Source of the DNA: Candidatus Woesearchaeota archaeon CG1_02_57_44
GTDB lineage: Archaea; Nanobdellota; Nanobdellia; Woesearchaeales; CG1-02-57-44
NCBI GenBank assembly: GCA_001871415.1
Contig: MNWW01000020.1
Coordinates: 1-51,812 of the forward strand
Reading direction: 5' to 3'
Length of the DNA stretch: 51,812 nucleotides
Below are positions 25,177-32,871 of this stretch, one piece after another. Below the pieces are notes generated by a model that searched no databases, was not told the DNA's origin, and saw nothing but the letters and a program-made list of their open reading frames with translations. Position 1 is the first letter of the stretch. Each line of letters begins with the position of its first letter. Both the position numbers and the translations under genes were made by a program.

Positions 25177-25659
25177 TCACCCATCGAGAGGATCGACCAG
25201 TCGCCGTGTCTTGGACAGATAGTTCTGGACGCTGCCTTCTTTCACACGACCGCAGCCGAGCACGATGCCATCGTAGCGCAGGATGACGAATCCTGAGCAG
25301 TCCTTCAGAGCGTCCTGGCCAGCAGTCCCTTCGCCGAAGCTGAGATCTTCGCCCTCGAACCACGCTTTGCGCATCGACCTATCGACATCGATGACGTTTT
25401 TCGTCGCATGCGCTCCGATGGTCTGGGCTCCTTCGATCGACAACCGCAGTCCGATAGGTGATTGTTCGGCGAAATAGCAGCCGAGGCTGCTGATTTTCCT
25501 GCGCTGATCCTCGTCAGCAAGATCACCCGTGAACAAGTAGTAGCGGTTCTTGTTATTGGCCAGATACTGCCCTTCAGGTAATGGCGCGTCCCATTGCTCT
25601 TGGATTTCCTGTCCCAGCCGCTTTTTTTCTCTGCTGGTGAGAAACTTGATTTCCTGCAT
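25177..25659 (-). CDS. PUA-domain RNA-binding protein
   Basis: 160 aa from ATG 25659 (MQEIKFLTSREKK), chosen because a TATA-like TTTAAATATAC sits about 25 nt upstream; the track start at 25668 is GTG. The C-terminal part (GFVILRYDGIVLGCGRVKEGSVQNYLSKTRR) resembles the PUA-like domain found at the end of NOL1/NOP2/RsmF methyltransferases and in archaeal stand-alone homologues (GxxLGxGrvxxGxxKNxyPK.lR). No methyltransferase domain is attached. It probably binds tRNA or rRNA. Confidence 0.65.
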   Translation of the reverse strand: MQEIKFLTSREKKRLGQEIQEQWDAPLPEGQYLANNKNRYYLFTGDLADEDQRRKISSLGCYFAEQSPIGLRLSIEGAQTIGAHATKNVIDVDRSMRKAWFEGEDLSFGEGTAGQDALKDCSGFVILRYDGIVLGCGRVKEGSVQNYLSKTRRLVDPLDG

Positions 25660-25813
25660 GCGAAGCACGATTTATCTGGTATATTTAAAAACTAACCATA
25701 ATTCACCACAGGTTGTTGATGCGAAGTAATCGGTTCGCGTCGATTCCCTGTCCAAAAGGCGAGGCAGGGCTGCAAAGCCCGGCTCTTGTGATCGACCGTT
25801 TTGGAAAAGGTCG

Positions 25814-25891
25814 GGGGCTGTAGTGTAGCCTGGTCTATCATCTTAGGTTTGGGACCTGAGGACCCCGGTTCAAATCCGGGCAGCCCCACCA
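25814..25891 (+). tRNA. tRNA-Pro (anticodon TGG), CCA encoded
   Basis: GGGGCTG (25814-25820) pairs with CAGCCCC (25881-25887). The anticodon arm TTAGG-TTTGGGA-CCTGA carries TGG at the expected position, and the T arm is CCCGG-TTCAAAT-CCGGG. The discriminator A is followed by encoded CCA. No intron. Its upstream region has no clear TATA box at a standard distance. About 190 nt separate it from repeat copy 2; apart from a TATA-like CATTATAAATG near 26016-26026, I see nothing in that gap. Confidence 0.96.
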
Positions 25892-26078
25892 TTCTATTCC
25901 TGCTGTTCGCTGTAGCTATTCTTGCGCTTGGTGGCTTCCGGGTCCAGGAATCCTGCAGAGGATTTTTTGTCTGTCCAGGCAACCGCACTTCTCTCTTCGG
26001 ATCTCATCATCTTGGACATTATAAATGACCTGGCAAATCATTATATTGTCTGGATCATCCCAACAATGATATGATTTC

Positions 26079-26204
26079 TTGCGATGGGTCCATACCCTGC
26101 CCTTGAGGGCGCACCATCGCAAGGACCAGAAATCCGCGTGCAGCAGCGAGGCGCGTCATACCGCGGCCTTCAGGCCGCGGTCAGCGTCGAGCAGCGGATT
26201 TCTG
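26079..26204 (+). repeat. Structured dispersed element, copy 2 (diverged)
   Basis: It has the same two-domain fold as copies 1 and 3 with much changed bases. Domain 1: TTGCGATGG (26079-26087) pairs perfectly with CCATCGCAA (26114-26122) around GGGTCCATACCC and GCCC-TTGA-GGGC hairpins. Domain 2: CAGAAATCCGC (26127-26137) pairs perfectly with GCGGATTTCTG (26194-26204), with an inner GGCGC/GCGTC stem and the same ACCGCGGCC-TTCA-GGCCGCGGT tip. Many differences from the other copies are compensatory. A possible promoter lies 50-60 nt upstream. Confidence 0.8.
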
Positions 26205-26383
26205 ATTCCGACAGTATTACCTGGCCTTGAATCAAGACTTGAGCTGACGTATCATGGCGATTCTTCGGGCGTCGTGACCCAGGCGTCACTGGGGGGCTTC
26301 CGATCGAGTTTCTGGTCATACCATCACTGCAGCCTCGTAGGTTCCGCATCAAGCTGCATGATGACGCCTGCAATATCCAGACC

Positions 26384-27283
26384 GTGGAGGGAGCGACAGA
26401 CTACGAAGAGCGATGCCCGACTGTGCCGGGCTTCTTCTGGGAGTTCCCTGACCCGACGTCCATGTCGCCTGTGGTCATTGCTGTGTGCAAGGCGTCCCGA
26501 CATATGCACGTTCCTGTCGTCTACTCTGGTGATCCTGAGCAGGACCCTGCTGTCCAGGACATGTTGGACGCGTCCGGCGCCCAAAGCGCGCTTGACCTGT
26601 TCGGTGAGCGGCGCCATCTAGATGGCAAGGTATTGATTGAGCTGACTCCTAATTATGACGGAACGTTCATCCATCGCACAGTGGAACGTAGGCGGCGTAG
26701 CAATCCGTATCACATCGCGGCGCTGCACGTTCCTTATGCGCGCCAACGTTCAGAGGTGGCGGATGTCGTCAACGGCCTTATCCAAGAGCTGGATGCGAGC
26801 AATATCTATTTTCCAAGAACGTTGTTTGATGAACGCCCTCAGCAAACATGTGTCCATTCAGGTGCTATTATCTGCTATGTATCGCACACTAAGCTCAAGG
26901 CTGCTCTGCAGAGCGGTGACGCGCCGTGGACGCATGTGACGCATGCTGCCCTCTATGAGAATCGCAGCCGTGACAAGAATATGCTGCTAGCAGTATTGCT
27001 TGGGAAATCTGTGCACGAATGGGGTGCGCGGCCTGAAAGTTACACCGGGCAGGCAGCGAGTGTTCCCCTCACAGGAAACTGCACCCCTGCTGAGCTCGCT
27101 GCAGAGGAATTGTACGTAAAAAGCGTCGTCAATCCAGCGATGGCGTTCATGCAGGCCGATGCTTCTGCGATAAGCCAGTGGGCTTATGGCGGTAAAAGCG
27201 GTTATGAAGCATTGCCCGGTATCTTGCAGCATGCGAGGGAACACGCGCAATCGGTTTTTTCCCCTGCAGGTCAAAGCAGGTGA
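26384..27283 (+). CDS. Hypothetical protein, 5' end possibly broken
   Basis: 299 aa from GTG 26384. I do not recognise it. It is probably soluble, with blocks such as SPVVIAVCKASRHMHVPVVYSG and SGAIICYVSHTKLKAAL. The same frame stays open and protein-like back to 26243 (TGA at 26240) without any ATG, GTG or TTG. A six-G run at 26291-26296 marks where protein-like sequence in a neighbouring frame (LELTYHGDSSGVVTQASLGG) would join. The gene may therefore be frameshifted or have lost its start next to repeat copy 2, only about 40 nt away. Confidence 0.5.
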   Translation: MEGATDYEERCPTVPGFFWEFPDPTSMSPVVIAVCKASRHMHVPVVYSGDPEQDPAVQDMLDASGAQSALDLFGERRHLDGKVLIELTPNYDGTFIHRTVERRRRSNPYHIAALHVPYARQRSEVADVVNGLIQELDASNIYFPRTLFDERPQQTCVHSGAIICYVSHTKLKAALQSGDAPWTHVTHAALYENRSRDKNMLLAVLLGKSVHEWGARPESYTGQAASVPLTGNCTPAELAAEELYVKSVVNPAMAFMQADASAISQWAYGGKSGYEALPGILQHAREHAQSVFSPAGQSR

Positions 27284-27400
27284 ACATCGTTTCTTTCAGG
27301 TGTTGATGTATCGCGTCATTGCTCATTCCCTCGTGGTTTCAGCAGGGATATCATTGTCAACCCGATATCTTTATAAACACCTCTTAAAATCCTCCATACT

Positions 27401-27667
27401 ATGACTTCAGGTGCCATCAAGCGCTACGGGAGCCGTTACGGTCGCAAGACCCGCCACCGCCTTGACGCAGTGGAGACTCTCCAGAAGGCCAAGTACGAGT
27501 GCCCGGCGTGCAATCAGATAGCTGCCAAGCGCGTATCTGCGGGTATTTGGGAGTGCCGCAAGTGTCAGACCAAGTTCGCTGGCGGCGCCTACCAGGTAAA
27601 GAAAGTGCAGGTCGTGATGGAGCAAGCCGGTAAGGCGTACCTGGAGTCCTTTGAGATGGAGGAGTAG
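27401..27667 (+). CDS. rpl37ae: Ribosomal protein L37Ae (L43)
   Basis: 88 aa, large-subunit zinc-ribbon protein. RYGSRYGRKTRHRLDAVE is the family opening, and C-x2-C (CPAC, CRKC) pairs bind zinc. A TATA box (CTTTATAAACACC) sits about 27 nt above the ATG, giving a leaderless mRNA that continues into Rpo12, prefoldin beta and UPF0147. This gene order is typical of archaea. Confidence 0.97.
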   Translation: MTSGAIKRYGSRYGRKTRHRLDAVETLQKAKYECPACNQIAAKRVSAGIWECRKCQTKFAGGAYQVKKVQVVMEQAGKAYLESFEMEE

Positions 27668-27805
27668 ATGGTCACCTACCGCTGCTTTAACTGCAACAAG
27701 GAAATCGAGGATACCACGCTTCGCAAGAAGGTCCTGTGCAGGTACTGCGGCTCCAAGATTCTTTTCAAGCCACGGCAGACCCTGACCAAGGTTGTGGGAA
27801 GGTAG
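27668..27805 (+). CDS. rpo12: DNA-directed RNA polymerase subunit Rpo12 (P)
   Basis: A 45-residue gene too short for the ORF track. MVTYRCFNCNKEIEDTTLRKK opens with the first CxxC; the second is CRYC in the family motif RYCGSKILFKPR, and the end (TKVV) matches Rpo12/Rpb12. The ATG directly follows the L37Ae TAG stop. This subunit is an assembly platform for Rpo3/Rpo10. Confidence 0.95.
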   Translation: MVTYRCFNCNKEIEDTTLRKKVLCRYCGSKILFKPRQTLTKVVGR

Positions 27806-27807
27806 CG

Positions 27808-28119
27808 ATGGCTGACGTTGAGCAGCTGCAGGCGATTGAGCAGAACCTTCAGAACCTTCGCTCGCAACGCCAGCAGGTGCAGATGCAGCTGATGGAAACC
27901 GATTCTGCCCTGGAGGAGCTTGACAAGTCAGGAAAAGCCTACCGCATCGTCGGGGGCATCATGGTCGCAGTTGATAAGGATTCATTGCGCGCGGAACTGG
28001 AAAAGAAAAAAGAGCTCTTGCAGGTCCGCAGCAAGACCATAGAAAAGCAGGAAGGCCTTCTGAAGGAGCGCGGCAAGTCATTGCAGGCAGAATTCCTCAA
28101 AGGCATGAAGAAGGAGTGA
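27808..28119 (+). CDS. pfdB: Prefoldin beta subunit
   Basis: 103 aa from ATG 27808, 2 nt after the Rpo12 stop (the track start at 27736 lies inside rpo12). Two long amphipathic coiled-coil helices flank a beta hairpin (KSGKAYRIVGGIMVAVDK), as in prefoldin beta: 4 beta and 2 alpha subunits form the jellyfish-shaped chaperone that holds unfolded proteins. The stop overlaps the next gene. Confidence 0.93.
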   Translation: MADVEQLQAIEQNLQNLRSQRQQVQMQLMETDSALEELDKSGKAYRIVGGIMVAVDKDSLRAELEKKKELLQVRSKTIEKQEGLLKERGKSLQAEFLKGMKKE

Positions 28120-28376
28120 TGCTCATGGACATCATTGAAGGCGTTATTCACGCCCTGGCGGAGTTGGCTGATGACACAAGCGTTCCAAAGAACGTGCGCG
28201 AGAAAGTCAACGCGGCTAGGGGATTTCTGGGCGAAAAGGATACTGAGCTATCTATCAAGGTCAACAAGGCGCTGGCTGAGCTTGAGGAAGTCAGCGAGGA
28301 TATCAATATCCAGACCTACACGCGAACGCAGCTCTGGAACATCGCGAGCATGCTCGAGAAGGCGCTGCTCAAGTAG
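28119..28376 (+). CDS. UPF0147 family protein
   Basis: 85 aa from ATG 28119, which overlaps the prefoldin stop (TGATG); ATG 28125 is another possible start. The family pattern is clear: ADDTSVPKNVREKVNAARGFL followed by a helical second half. UPF0147 proteins are small helical archaeal proteins of unknown function, commonly near translation genes. End of the L37Ae operon. Confidence 0.85.
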   Translation: MLMDIIEGVIHALAELADDTSVPKNVREKVNAARGFLGEKDTELSIKVNKALAELEEVSEDINIQTYTRTQLWNIASMLEKALLK

Positions 28377-28404
28377 AAGTCGTGTTGCAGCAACGGACGC
28401 GGTG

Positions 28405-28429
28405 CTTGCTGAAGTCTTATTGCAGCAAG
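28405..28429. terminator. Hairpin between convergent genes
   Basis: CTTGCTG (28405-28411) and CAGCAAG (28423-28429) form a perfect 7-bp stem with an 11-nt loop in the 86-nt gap between the UPF0147 and MscS stop codons. It may help end transcription from both sides; archaeal terminators are usually T-runs, and TTTTTCTTC follows for the plus strand, so this is tentative. Confidence 0.3.
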
Positions 28430-28462
28430 AATTTCTGCTATCCTATGTTCCTGATGCCGACC

Positions 28463-29023
28463 CTACTTTTTCTTCGGCTTGATCTTTATGACTTCAGTTC
28501 GCAGCAGGTGCGCGTTGGGGATGCTGATTAAATCATCCCCTGACGTACGCAGGATGACCTCGGTCATGGTGCGCTGCTCGACGATGCCCTCGATACCGCG
28601 CAGGCGTATGCGATCCCCGATAGTGACGAACTTTCGTGAACCCAGCAACAACCCTGCGAAGAAATTCGGCACATAATCCTTGATGGCCAGCAGGATGGAG
28701 AGTACCAGCACAGCGACGACGAGTGTGCCGATGCTGTAGAGCACGGCGGTCGTCACTTTCAGCTGGTTGAGCGCGAGGATGACGCTGGCGAAATAGCCGA
28801 GGTACGTGATGATGTTGCCGATGATGGGCTCCATGGGCATGCCAAAGCCGATGCGCGACAGGCCCTTGTCAAAGTCCAGCTCGAACAGGATGCGCTGCAC
28901 GGACCTGCCGATGATCTTGGCCAGGATGAAACCGACGAGCAGGATGATGACCGAGAGCACGAGATCAGCGACAAATCCACTGAAGACCTCCTGCACAAAG
29001 TCTGTTGCCTGCGAGAGTTGCAT
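28463..29023 (-). CDS. Small-conductance mechanosensitive channel (MscS family)
   Basis: 186 aa. It has three hydrophobic segments (LVLSVIILLVGFILAKIIG, IIGNIITYLGYFASVILAL, VLYSIGTLVVAVLVLSILLAI), then the pore-lining KDYVPNFFAGLLLGSRKFVTIGDRIRL stretch and the MscS beta domain (GIVEQRTMTEVILRT, ISIPNAHLLRTEVI). It is shorter than E. coli MscS and lacks the C-terminal alpha/beta domain. A TATA box (ATTTATATACC) precedes the ATG. It releases osmolytes when turgor rises. Confidence 0.9.
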   Translation of the reverse strand: MQLSQATDFVQEVFSGFVADLVLSVIILLVGFILAKIIGRSVQRILFELDFDKGLSRIGFGMPMEPIIGNIITYLGYFASVILALNQLKVTTAVLYSIGTLVVAVLVLSILLAIKDYVPNFFAGLLLGSRKFVTIGDRIRLRGIEGIVEQRTMTEVILRTSGDDLISIPNAHLLRTEVIKIKPKKK

Positions 29024-29144
29024 GCTGCGAAAGAGCCCGGGTTGGTATATAAATCTTGTGCGGTGCCTGGCGCGGGTGAAGTGCGCGGGAAGAACCGCTG
29101 CGATCGCTGTTCACGGCAGGAGTTGCGCGAGATTCCCTGCATGT

Positions 29145-30377
29145 TCAGGCTGCGGAGTCGAAACGCTCAGCCACAACCTTCACCGCGTCTGCTCTCGCCG
29201 CAGTCGCGGTGCGCTTGAGCCAGTCGAACAATTCCTGGTCCAGGAAACGTATCGGTCTTACTAGTCCCAGATAGTCGCAGGCCTGCGTGTATGCCTTGAT
29301 GAATTGCCGATGGTGGTGTATGCCTTGCAGTTCCTTGAGCGTGTCTGAGAATACGTCAGGTTCCAGGCCTGCGAGCGAGACCGTGAGATTCTCCCGCAGG
29401 TATGCTCCTATGCTCCTGTTATCCAGCCAGCGCTGCTCAGGCGACAGTGAGCGGATACTCACATTGTGAAGCTGTCTGGCGAGTCCGATGGTGTAGCACA
29501 TGAGCCTTCCGAGATAGTACGTTCCATCTTGGCTGGTCGGGGTGAATTCCTTATCGCTCATCTTCTCGGCGCGTCCCGCGTCAGTCTCGCGTGCGATAGC
29601 GCAGAGCGTGCCATACATGGTCTTGAGTCTAGGCTGCTCGATGCTGAAGCTCTCTCGATGCTGCGTCTCCGCGAACATGGCGACGCCCTCGGTGTAGGTG
29701 TCGCAGAAGATGGTGTACAATGGCGCCATGCAGCCGAGCCAATTGTTGCCGTCGCGTTCCATCCACTGCTCGATGCGGTCCTGCATGGCATACTCTCGAT
29801 TGTAGAGCCCGCGTTTGTGCTCGACCTGATGCTCGAGCTCGTGCGAGAGGGTGCGCAGAAAGAAGCTCGCGTCGAAGCGTCCGGTGAGCAGCCACGGCAC
29901 GTACATCCTGCCTAGCAGCGTCTGCCCGGATATCCAGAGCCAGACATGGTCCGGGGTGGAGATGATCTCGTCATGGTAGGCCAATAGGTCCTTCTTGATG
30001 CCGTCGACGACCTTGACCGTGAAGACCACCTTCTCCTCACCGTCCAGCACGCCGCGCATATCGCCGGCGAGAAGGTGATCGAGCATCTGCAGGAAGAGCT
30101 TGGCCGTGACGGTGCAGAACTCATCGAAGCTGTGCCGTGGGAGGCCGCCGCGTCGGGCGAGACCCTCGGTGATATCGTCCCGCTTGTAGATATGATAGAG
30201 GTTGCGGCTCAGGTACGCGTGCTCCGCCTGTTCTGCCTCACTCAGTTCTGCGCCCGTGTTTATCTTGAGCAGCAGCTGCAGAAAGTGTGCGTATTTCACG
30301 GCGCGGAACTGCAGGAAGTCCATGGAGACCTCGGCAATGGTTCCGCCGAAATCCAATGATAGGCGTGTTGTTGGCAC
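29145..30377 (-). CDS. Putative gluzincin-type zinc metallopeptidase
   Basis: 410 aa. SHELEHQVEH (about 181-190) contains HExxH, and YTEGVAMFAE about 50 residues later supplies the third zinc-ligand glutamate expected of gluzincins. Otherwise mostly helical and unrecognised, with no signal peptide, so probably cytosolic. The start is a GTG (30377) about 27 nt below a TATA-like CATTTATTAAC. It is divergent from the aRF1 gene. Substrate unknown. Confidence 0.65.
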   Translation of the reverse strand: MPTTRLSLDFGGTIAEVSMDFLQFRAVKYAHFLQLLLKINTGAELSEAEQAEHAYLSRNLYHIYKRDDITEGLARRGGLPRHSFDEFCTVTAKLFLQMLDHLLAGDMRGVLDGEEKVVFTVKVVDGIKKDLLAYHDEIISTPDHVWLWISGQTLLGRMYVPWLLTGRFDASFFLRTLSHELEHQVEHKRGLYNREYAMQDRIEQWMERDGNNWLGCMAPLYTIFCDTYTEGVAMFAETQHRESFSIEQPRLKTMYGTLCAIARETDAGRAEKMSDKEFTPTSQDGTYYLGRLMCYTIGLARQLHNVSIRSLSPEQRWLDNRSIGAYLRENLTVSLAGLEPDVFSDTLKELQGIHHHRQFIKAYTQACDYLGLVRPIRFLDQELFDWLKRTATAARADAVKVVAERFDSAA

Positions 30378-30502
30378 AACCGCGACCAGGGATTGAGAGT
30401 TAATAAATGTTCTTGCCCATATACGACTCGGTGCAGACTGTTGGACGATGCGTCGCTTTCGACCCAGAAACCTTTATTAAATCACCACGGTTTCAGCAAC
30501 CC

Positions 30503-31609
30503 ATGGCTGAACAGTTGTCCGCGGCCCAGCGCCACAAGCTCAAGCGTTTCATCGAGGTACTGGAAAAGCCGCGCGGCCGCAACACGGAGTTGGTCACGGT
30601 CTATGTGCCTGCGGGCTACGAGCTTACCAAAGTCATCCAGCAGCTCGCGCAGGAGCAGGGGACAGCGACCAATATCAAGAGCACGACCACGAGAAAGAAT
30701 GTCCTCTCCGGCCTCGAGCGCATGATCCAGCACCTGCGCCTCTACGACAAGACACCACCGCATGGCCTCGCTGCCTTTTCTGGTAATGTCGCGGAGCAGG
30801 AAGGGCAGCAGGATGTCGGTGTCTGGAGCATTGAGCCTCCGATGGAGCTCAAGATCCGCATATACCGCTGCGACAAGCAATTCATCCTTGAGCCCTTGCA
30901 GGAGATGCTTGAGGTGCACGAGCTCTATGGCCTGATAGTCATGGACCGTCGCGACGCTTCGTTGGCGACCCTCAAGGGCAAGCTCATCACCACGTTGGTC
31001 GAGACGCGCTCGAGCGTCCCCGGAAAGTTCAAGGCGGGCGGTCAGTCGGCGGCGAGGTTCGCGCGCATCAGGGAAGGCGAGGCATTGGCCTTCTACAAGA
31101 AGGTCGCGGATTACGCGAAAGACCAGTTTTTGCATCTTAATCTCAAGGGTCTGCTCATCGGCGGTCCTGGCCCGAATAAGCATGAGTTTGTCGACGGTGG
31201 TTTCCTGACGGGTGATCTGGCCAAGAAAGTCATTGCCGTCAAAGACCTCAGCTATACCGGCGACTTCGGACTGCAGGAGCTGCTCGAGCGCTGTCAGGAT
31301 GTGTTGGCCGCGGAAGAGGTGGCGAAGGAAAAAGTCCTGGTCAATGATTTTCTCAAGCGTCTGGCGACGAGTCCTGGCTCTGCCTGCTACGGTAAGGATG
31401 AGACATTGCGCCTGCTCAAGATGGGCACGATTGATATCGTCCTGCTCAGTGAGAGCACAGACGATAAACTCATCGACGAGTTCGAGGCCATCGCCGTGCA
31501 GTTCGGCACCCGCGTCGAGCTCATCAGCGCGGACACGCGCGAAGGCGCGCAGCTCCAGCAGATAGGGGGCATCGCGGGCATGCTGCGCTATGAGGTGCAG
31601 GATGCCTGA
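30503..31609 (+). CDS. prf1: Peptide chain release factor aRF1
   Basis: 368 aa from ATG 30503. TATA (CTTTATTAAATC) lies about 27 nt upstream, so the track start at 30407 is rejected. NIKSTTTRKNV carries the stop-codon-recognising NIKS motif, and GGQSAARFAR the GGQ that triggers peptide release. The C-terminal domain binds aRF3/aPelota partners such as ABCE1. It reads all three stop codons in archaea. The last codons overlap the SprT-like gene. Confidence 0.97.
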   Translation: MAEQLSAAQRHKLKRFIEVLEKPRGRNTELVTVYVPAGYELTKVIQQLAQEQGTATNIKSTTTRKNVLSGLERMIQHLRLYDKTPPHGLAAFSGNVAEQEGQQDVGVWSIEPPMELKIRIYRCDKQFILEPLQEMLEVHELYGLIVMDRRDASLATLKGKLITTLVETRSSVPGKFKAGGQSAARFARIREGEALAFYKKVADYAKDQFLHLNLKGLLIGGPGPNKHEFVDGGFLTGDLAKKVIAVKDLSYTGDFGLQELLERCQDVLAAEEVAKEKVLVNDFLKRLATSPGSACYGKDETLRLLKMGTIDIVLLSESTDDKLIDEFEAIAVQFGTRVELISADTREGAQLQQIGGIAGMLRYEVQDA

Positions 31610-32255
31610 TCTTGTGGCAGAGGCGTATGAGCACCTGATGCAAAAGCCTTGCCCCTACGAGACAAAGCTCACTTATTCCGGCAGGTTCAAGTCATACAAC
31701 GCGCATCTGAGGCGCACATGGAAACTGCTTGAAGTCAGAGCGTCAAGAGAGTGGGAGGATATCGACCGCGACATCCAACGGGGACTCATCCAGAGTCTGC
31801 TATCTCGTTTCTACAAGTCTGCTCCCAGGACATCATACATCGACCTCTATGACGCTTTCATCCGCAACCTGCACAAGGCGATAATCAACCACGTGCAGGA
31901 CCCGTTGCTCAAGGCGTCTTTTGAGCGCGTCAACGAGCGGATGCTCGACGGCATGCTGGGCGAGTGCAACCTCAAGTGGTCTGGCTCGTCGGCAAGGGTG
32001 CTGGGCACCTACGAGTACGCGTCCGATACCATCCGCATCAGCAAAGCAGTCGCGCATGACCTGGAGCTGCTCGACTATGTCATGTACCACGAGATGCTCC
32101 ACAAGAAGCATAAGTTCTATACTGCGGGACGTCGGACCTTCCATCATACGCGCGCGTTCCTGCGTGATGAAAAAAAGTTTCCAGGCCGTGACGCGCTCGA
32201 GCGTCGTCTCAGCTACCTGTGCCGCCGCCGAGGACTGCGTCGGGATGGTAGCTGA
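31602..32255 (+). CDS. SprT-like/YgjP-like zinc metallopeptidase
   Basis: 217 aa from ATG 31602, overlapping the aRF1 stop by 8 nt. YVMYHEMLHKKHKF contains HExxH, and HHTRAFLRDEKKFPG follows about 20 residues later with the conserved His and the xF...FP pattern of SprT/YgjP proteases. A DNA-protein crosslink repair role (as SPRTN) is known for relatives but not shown here. The 3' end overlaps the convergent operon's last gene by 47 bp. Confidence 0.8.
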   Translation: MPDLVAEAYEHLMQKPCPYETKLTYSGRFKSYNAHLRRTWKLLEVRASREWEDIDRDIQRGLIQSLLSRFYKSAPRTSYIDLYDAFIRNLHKAIINHVQDPLLKASFERVNERMLDGMLGECNLKWSGSSARVLGTYEYASDTIRISKAVAHDLELLDYVMYHEMLHKKHKFYTAGRRTFHHTRAFLRDEKKFPGRDALERRLSYLCRRRGLRRDGS

Positions 32256-32871
32256 GCTGTCTCGCGGCGATGATGTCACCATCCTGCATCGGATACAGTC
32301 CATGCAGGAACGTGCGCAGCGCCGCGAGATCAGCGTCACGCATGGTGATGGAGAGCGGAAGCACGCCTGCGAGATGGCGCAGGTAGATGCCTTGGGGGTT
32401 GTCCAGGTTGTCCGGGACGACGGGGGGGAGCGTATGCACCAGGACGCCCTGTTCGAACGCGTGGTTGTACGCGTAGCCTCTGGCGTGCAGGTCTGCTAGC
32501 ACATGGTAGGTCTTTTGCGCTGTGGTGCCGCAGTCCAGTCGAGCGGAGATATCTTCCAAGCATGAAAGGCCGGATATCTCTCGTTCGGCGTAGAATTTAT
32601 CGCTGACCCTGGTGATGCTGGTATACGGGCTTCTGCCTTGCTCGCCCTGCAGGCCGAACAATGTTTTGACAAGCTCTCGTTCATGGGGCTTGTCACCGTC
32701 GCGGGTGGAGAATGAGCGCACGATGAACGCCTGGGTTGTGGCGGCGCCAGCAGATTCGAGCACCACGCGCGAATAGAGCTCACGCTGGTGCGGGTTGAGC
32801 GTGAGGGTCTCATAGGACAGGAGTCTGCCCGAAAGCCCCAGCTCGCTCAATGCTTCTTGGATGTCGATCAT
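32209..32871 (-). CDS. Unknown protein, third gene of RelA/SpoT-like operon
   Basis: 220 aa, starting with an ATGA overlap of the synthetase-like gene. No family is certain. The layout hints at a degraded kinase fold: strand-rich N terminus (YSRVVLES, AFIVRSFS), a Glu-containing helix (HERELVKTLFGL), a hinge-like YAEREISGLSCLEDI and a loop VLADLHARGYAYNHAFEQGVLVHT where HxDxxxxN would stand, with the catalytic Asp apparently absent. Tight coupling suggests it works with the two upstream proteins, perhaps as an effector or regulator; that is inference. Confidence 0.5.
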   Translation of the reverse strand: MIDIQEALSELGLSGRLLSYETLTLNPHQRELYSRVVLESAGAATTQAFIVRSFSTRDGDKPHERELVKTLFGLQGEQGRSPYTSITRVSDKFYAEREISGLSCLEDISARLDCGTTAQKTYHVLADLHARGYAYNHAFEQGVLVHTLPPVVPDNLDNPQGIYLRHLAGVLPLSITMRDADLAALRTFLHGLYPMQDGDIIAARQLSYHPDAVLGGGTGS

